Of a stretch of 62,317 nucleotides of DNA, positions 58,132-62,317 are shown in pieces; positions within the stretch are counted from its first letter, which is position 1; each line of letters begins with the position of its first letter. Source of the DNA: Methylotenera sp. (GTDB lineage Bacteria > Pseudomonadota > Gammaproteobacteria > Burkholderiales > Methylophilaceae). The stretch is from the NCBI GenBank assembly GCA_021732405.1, contig JAKFVB010000020.1, positions 1 through 62,317 of the forward strand, read 5' to 3'. The notes below the pieces were generated by a model that had not been told where the DNA came from, ran no database searches, and saw nothing but the letters and a program-made list of their open reading frames with translations. A program made the translations under genes and the position numbers.

Positions 58132-60109
58132 AAATACCGTTTTTAATTGGCATGGAAAAACACACAAGGTTGAGCGTATTACCCCAGACGACAAAATGCT
58201 ATTGGAGTGCATGGAAACGGGCGAGTTTAGTATTGAGAGTCGTCAGCAACTGCTTAATGACTATAAACAAGGAAAAATAGAGGCTAGTCTTGAAGGCGTA
58301 CAAAATAGTGCATTAATGAAGCAAATTTACTCTAGACCGTTAAGAGAGTTACCAGAAAAAATTCTTAATCAAGTAAAGCGAAGAAAGCAATATTTAACAA
58401 GCATCTATGAATATGGCACACCAAATTTCACGCGTGATTACCTAGAACCGATCATTTTAAAAATTGCGGTCGAAATTAGCGATAAAAAACCACCCAATGT
58501 GACTACGGTATATCGTTGGCATAAAAAATTCTGTGTTACGCAGGAAACGCGATCATTGATTCCAAGAATAGATAGACGTGGAAGGCGAGGAGTAAAAATA
58601 GACCATAGGGTAATTAGTATATTGGTTGAAGTTATTGAAAGCTTGTTTAGACAATCTCCCCAAACGACTATCAAAACAATACTAGGGGTATTACTTGGAA
58701 GAATTCAAGAAGAAAATAAGAAATTAACGCCAGATGAAGCATTAAAAGCCCCAAGTCGATGCACACTATATCGATTGATTTCAAAAATAGAAGTTTTTGA
58801 AAGAATAAGCCTGAAAATCGGTAAGCAAGCAGCGGAAAAACTCTTTAGGCTCGTCAAAAATAATGTAGAAACAACCCATATCTTAGAGCGCGTTGAAATA
58901 GACCATACGCCACTCGACTTATTTCTCATTGATGAAAACACTCACTTACCCTTAGGTCGCCCCACCGTCACCATCTTGATTGACCATTACAGTCGGATGA
59001 TTTTGGGCTATTACATTAGCTATCAAAACCCATCTACTTCAGCTGTAATGGGGGCTTTGCGGCATGCCATACTGCCAAAAACACCAATACATCAAGCTAT
59101 CCCAAATTTAAAAGTTGAGCATGAATGGGTGTGTTATGGCGTTCCTATATTGATCGTGTTAGACAACGGGCTAGAGTTTCATAGTGTTGCATTGGAAAGT
59201 GTGGCATTTGATTTGGGGATCCAAATGCAGTTTTGCCCAAAACATGAACCACGATTTAAAGCTGTTGTGGAGCGTTATTTAAAAACACTTAATTATTCGT
59301 TTGCAAGCCAAATCCCAGGGGCAAGTTTTGCAAAGTGGCATCTACGGGGTGATTATGATCCGCAAAAACACGCGATATTAACCTTAGGCGAGTTCACCCA
59401 TCTGTTTGAAAAATGGGTGCTCGATATTTACGCACAAACCAAACATCGTGGCATCAATACGACCCCTTGGGCTAAATGGCATGAAGGACTTCGCTCATAT
59501 GAATTAAAACTACCAATGAGCGTACAAGATCTCCAAAAACGGATCGGTCAAGTGAAGACAAGATCATTGAGTAGAGAAGGTATTTTAGTTAATGGCATTC
59601 ATTACATTAATGACAAACTAGGCCAGGTATTACGTGCTCATGGAAAAGGAGTCAAAGTGCGCGTAATGTACGATCCGCAAGATTTAGGTGAAATACAAGT
59701 TTGGGCGCCTGATTCAGAGGAGCCGATTACCGTAGAAGCTCTAAGTCAAGCGTATGCACGTGGCCTGACAGAACAACAAAATCATGAAATTCAAAAGTAC
59801 CTTCGTGAACAAGGTAATTCCGCTGTAAACGAAGAGCAGTTGACTCAAGCACGCTATGATTTATCAAAATCTATCGAAAACTTGCTGACCAGTCGTCATT
59901 TAAAAAATCGCAAAAAAGGCGGCAGATTAAGCGGCATCAGTAGCACTAATCCCAAAGGCACTCTCTTGGAAAGTCGGGATATAAAACCTAACAATACGAA
60001 ACAAAAAACTAAGGCACCACGTCCCAAACCTCAAAGCATTGATCAGCCCTATCAAATGCCAGCATTACTCACTACCTTTAAGCTGGATGCAAGAGGGGGT
60101 GCAAAATGA
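58109..60109 (+). CDS. TniA/TnsB-type DDE transposase
   Basis: 666 residues from ATG 58109 (AAGGAG 7 bases upstream; ATG 58103 is too close). The rve core has Asp in VEIDHTPLDLF (near 270), Asp in IVLDNGLEFH (near 350) and Glu in AVVERYLKTLN (near 388). Mu-type transposase C-terminal domain follows and a basic tail (KNRKKGGR) ends it. Overlaps tniB by ATGA. Confidence 0.9.
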   Translation: MLTFGLHKNTVFNWHGKTHKVERITPDDKMLLECMETGEFSIESRQQLLNDYKQGKIEASLEGVQNSALMKQIYSRPLRELPEKILNQVKRRKQYLTSIYEYGTPNFTRDYLEPIILKIAVEISDKKPPNVTTVYRWHKKFCVTQETRSLIPRIDRRGRRGVKIDHRVISILVEVIESLFRQSPQTTIKTILGVLLGRIQEENKKLTPDEALKAPSRCTLYRLISKIEVFERISLKIGKQAAEKLFRLVKNNVETTHILERVEIDHTPLDLFLIDENTHLPLGRPTVTILIDHYSRMILGYYISYQNPSTSAVMGALRHAILPKTPIHQAIPNLKVEHEWVCYGVPILIVLDNGLEFHSVALESVAFDLGIQMQFCPKHEPRFKAVVERYLKTLNYSFASQIPGASFAKWHLRGDYDPQKHAILTLGEFTHLFEKWVLDIYAQTKHRGINTTPWAKWHEGLRSYELKLPMSVQDLQKRIGQVKTRSLSREGILVNGIHYINDKLGQVLRAHGKGVKVRVMYDPQDLGEIQVWAPDSEEPITVEALSQAYARGLTEQQNHEIQKYLREQGNSAVNEEQLTQARYDLSKSIENLLTSRHLKNRKKGGRLSGISSTNPKGTLLESRDIKPNNTKQKTKAPRPKPQSIDQPYQMPALLTTFKLDARGGAK

Positions 60110-61047
60110 TATCCAAACACATTTATGATGCCTTAGAAAAGTTTAATGCTGAGTACATTCAGTTCGAGGTTTTTCAGAAAGCATTTTCTGTCATTGAAGA
60201 TAATTTAAGTTTATATCGTCAAACAAGCATTGCAGAAAATATACTGATTTTAGGTGAAAGTGGCAGTGGTAAAACCAGCTTGTGTCATCTAATTCAAAAG
60301 CTATATCCCCGCTACGCCTTACCAGAGCGGGACGTCGTCCCAGTGTTGATTGTTTCGATACCGGCAAATGTAACTGAAGCTAGCATAGTCTCAACTATGT
60401 TGACAGTTTTAGGGCATCCACTCCCTTATCAAGGAAGCGTGACGCGTAGAACGGCAGCCTTTGTAACACTTGCGAAAGCATGTGGTGTCGAAATGATTTT
60501 ATTCGACGAAGCGCAACATTTGCATGACCGTGGGCAGGATAGATCGAAAACTAAAGTGAGTGACTGGCTTAAGCAGTTAATTGATGCACTCGAAATTCCA
60601 ATTGTGTTTTTAGGTTTGCCCCGGACAAAATCTTTACTTATCGTCAATGATCAATTAAAACGGCGATTTTCTAAAACGATATTTTTATCGCTTGAGTACC
60701 AACATACAGAAGATTTGAGCAAACAGTGTTTACAAATGCTGCTATCGCTAAGTCAGACTTTTCCAGTACGTATAGTGGCTGGAGAGTATGGTTGGGATGA
60801 GTTTAGCATACGCTTATATTATGCGACGGATGCACGGATATCCTACATCAAGAAGTTGATGGCTAAGTTGTTAAAGTTTGCATTGGAGGCTGAATACGAA
60901 GAAGTGAGCCCTGATGATTTCGAGATGATTTACAAGCAGGAAATTTGGTGGGAAGCGGAAGGTGAATTAAATCCATTTCATCCTAAATTTGCATTCCGGA
61001 GATTGGATAGAGGGGGTGAACCTTTTGCACCTGGGCTAGGTGTTTAG
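60106..61047 (+). CDS. TniB/TnsC-type AAA ATPase
   Basis: 313 residues. Walker A GESGSGKTS (near 46), Walker B MILFDEAQHLHDRGQ (near 130) and a conserved Arg in LKRRFSKTIF. The size fits TniB of the Tn5053/Tn402 group rather than the larger TnsC. Recruits the transposase to the target. Confidence 0.88.
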   Translation: MISKHIYDALEKFNAEYIQFEVFQKAFSVIEDNLSLYRQTSIAENILILGESGSGKTSLCHLIQKLYPRYALPERDVVPVLIVSIPANVTEASIVSTMLTVLGHPLPYQGSVTRRTAAFVTLAKACGVEMILFDEAQHLHDRGQDRSKTKVSDWLKQLIDALEIPIVFLGLPRTKSLLIVNDQLKRRFSKTIFLSLEYQHTEDLSKQCLQMLLSLSQTFPVRIVAGEYGWDEFSIRLYYATDARISYIKKLMAKLLKFALEAEYEEVSPDDFEMIYKQEIWWEAEGELNPFHPKFAFRRLDRGGEPFAPGLGV

Positions 61048-61048
61048 A

Positions 61049-62209
61049 ATGAAATTTGTAACCAAGAACAATTCAAATCAGATTCTTTTTCACCAATATT
61101 TGCTTAGGCCAAATATGTTAATTGGCGAAAGTATAGCTGGATTTATTTATCGGTTTTATGACTTGAATCAGATGGATATTCCTTTAACCGTGCGGTCAGT
61201 CATAAATAAGTTTTACGAGCAACAATTGTCTCCACAGGATTTATTTTATCAACTAGAGCATTTAATTGGTCCAATTGATGCATTTACGGAATATAAATGG
61301 TTACAGGATCAGTTTTTGTTAAGACTAAAGTCTAAAAACTTAACAGTTTTAACTAGTGCAGACTTTCGTTACTGTCCCAAGTGTATCAATGAATGTGCAG
61401 TGCAATGGGTAGTGTGGAATTTACCTATGTTCACTGCGTGTCCAAAACATCACTGTCAACTTGTCTTCTATTGTTATATCTGTCATAGACCTTTGACATG
61501 GAAAAGCATAGGGAATAATTGGTGCTGCCAGTGTAAAACAGCAATTAAAGACATCAAAACAACCAATGCAACGGCGTTACAACTCAAACTGAGTCAAATA
61601 ATACTAAATGCTCACGATTCTCCGCAAAGTCTTTACAAAAAAGAAAAGCGCGTTGATGGTAATCAAGCTAGCTATCAGCTTAAAGAGCTTTATGAAGCAC
61701 TAGAATGGGTATATTTCTTTAGATTAAAAGTTACTTTTGTTAAATACACTCATTTGAAAGGTACCCAGCTCAAGGCTCTAAACACAATCAATAAGGCTAG
61801 GTTCAAATATAAGGAAAGTAAATTTCTTTTTAATGCAAATCCACAAAAATTATTACATAGAATATTAACTAAATTGGCAATTAATGAGCTGAGATTATCA
61901 ACAATTTTAATGAAATTGAGATTATTGAAACTAATCAACACAGAACAAGCTTTTTTACAAAGAAATCGGAATGTATTTACAGACTCTTTCATCGCTTTAT
62001 TCCAAACATTTATTAAAGAACATTCAAGCCAGATACATAACGAATTAACTAATTGGGTAATTGATGCGAATCCAGACATAGCAGTAGCTAAGCAAGTGTC
62101 TTTAAATCAATTAGTAGAATGGTGGAGAAGTGTCACAGATGGACGAGTAATATCAGATAAAGAACATAAAATAAGGAAATTCAGAAATGATGTGTTAAAT
62201 TGCATCTAA
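61049..62209 (+). CDS. TniQ-family protein, 3' end probably interrupted by an IS
   Basis: 386 codons from ATG 61049 (AGGTG upstream; GTG 61040 is possible). TniQ start LLRPNMLIGESIAGFIYRFYDLN; zinc region CPKCINECAVQWVVWNLPMFTACPKHH (near 111-137) with CYIC and CCQC further on. The last codons (VLNCI, stop at 62207) fall within the apparent IS21-type end starting at 62191, so the original C-terminus seems to be lost. How much activity remains is unknown. Confidence 0.82.
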   Translation: MKFVTKNNSNQILFHQYLLRPNMLIGESIAGFIYRFYDLNQMDIPLTVRSVINKFYEQQLSPQDLFYQLEHLIGPIDAFTEYKWLQDQFLLRLKSKNLTVLTSADFRYCPKCINECAVQWVVWNLPMFTACPKHHCQLVFYCYICHRPLTWKSIGNNWCCQCKTAIKDIKTTNATALQLKLSQIILNAHDSPQSLYKKEKRVDGNQASYQLKELYEALEWVYFFRLKVTFVKYTHLKGTQLKALNTINKARFKYKESKFLFNANPQKLLHRILTKLAINELRLSTILMKLRLLKLINTEQAFLQRNRNVFTDSFIALFQTFIKEHSSQIHNELTNWVIDANPDIAVAKQVSLNQLVEWWRSVTDGRVISDKEHKIRKFRNDVLNCI

Positions 62210-62317
62210 ATTTGACCCAGCAAATGCATCGAATATTGACCCACCCTTGAGTATTTTATTCTAACGCTTAAATTGGGTTTACGTCATTTGTTTTACTCTC
62301 CTTTCTTGAATCTGTTG
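62191..62317. mobile_element. End of an IS21-family element (runs out of window)
   Basis: Begins TGTGTTAAATTGCATC. Two 19-base repeats, 24 bases apart, match at 16 of 19 positions: TGCATCTAAATTTGACCCA at 62201-62219 and TGCATCGAATATTGACCCA at 62225-62243. Multiple terminal repeats containing TTGACCCA are typical of one IS21 group, as I recall it. A minus-strand istB-like 3' end follows at 62293. The alternative is that these are terminal repeats of the Tni element itself. Confidence 0.6.
62293..62317 (-). CDS. istB: IstB-like ATPase, last codons only
   Basis: The minus-strand frame reads NRFKKGE then stop (TAA at 62293-62295), resembling the RFK-rich C-terminus of IstB proteins. Only eight codons are visible, so the identity depends on the adjoining IS21-type repeats. 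Confidence 0.35.

Larger units (their letters stand above)
50229..62190. mobile_element. Candidate second island/transposon with TnsA-TniA-TniB-TniQ
   Basis: The stretch from gyrB to the IS boundary carries only accessory genes: peptidase-deaminase unit, XRE/ImmA pair, ubiquitin-like module, XRE protein and a four-gene transposition set. The left boundary is the repeat cluster at 50229. The right boundary is lost, because an IS21-type element interrupts tniQ. Whether all of it moves as one unit is not shown. Confidence 0.45.

Noticed and set aside
62201-62243. CRISPR-like direct repeats
   Set aside because: Only two 19-base units with 5-base spacing; they fit transposon terminal repeats.

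Overview
The window is a chromosomal origin region of an AT-rich betaproteobacterium. The core gene order and protein sequences suggest the Methylophilaceae (Methylotenera/Methylophilus type). This is an inference from gene order (glmS-glmU-atpCDGAHFEBI-parBA-rsmG-mnmG ... mnmE-yidC-yidD-rnpA-rpmH-dnaA-dnaN-gyrB, no recF). No rRNA or tRNA gene was seen.

Layout. (1) Positions 1-22086 lie inside a Tn7-like transposon whose left end is outside the window. Its right end, with three tandem 20-base TnsB-type sites and a terminal TGT, stops 24 bases beyond the glmS stop codon, the classical attTn7 position. It carries tnsABCDE in the normal order. Cargo comprises a HEPN/nucleotidyltransferase toxin-antitoxin pair (cut by the window edge), a complete type II CBASS operon (patatin, CD-NTase, E2-E1, JAB), small genes, a ubiquitin-like module (beta-grasp/E2, JAB, E1, two-TM protein), regulators, and a three-gene unit of a small protein, an M48-like metallopeptidase and a dCTP-deaminase-like protein. 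(2) 22111-50222 is core: glmS, glmU, the F-ATPase operon, parAB with four parS sites, rsmG, mnmG, a frameshifted MmeI-like restriction-modification gene, mnmE, yidC, yidD, rnpA, rpmH, and then dnaA, oriC, dnaN and gyrB. Transcription diverges from the origin. (3) From just after gyrB to about 62190 is a second accessory island. It again contains a small protein-metallopeptidase-deaminase unit and a ubiquitin-like module (beta-grasp/E2, JAB-E1 fusion, DUF6527, two-TM protein), with XRE/ImmA control genes. It ends in a second Tn7/Tn5053-type transposition set (TnsA-like, TniA, TniB, TniQ). The tniQ 3' end appears to be cut by an IS21-family element whose end and last istB codons close the window.

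Main point: two different transposons flanking the origin region each carry the same pairing, a ubiquitin-like conjugation module plus an M48-like peptidase/Dcd-like unit, with different gene order and strongly diverged sequences. Together with the CBASS Cap2/Cap3 genes this makes three ubiquitin-like E1/E2/JAB sets in one window. The paired peptidase-deaminase unit is the best candidate for an undescribed (probably anti-phage) system. Function is inferred from motifs and context only.
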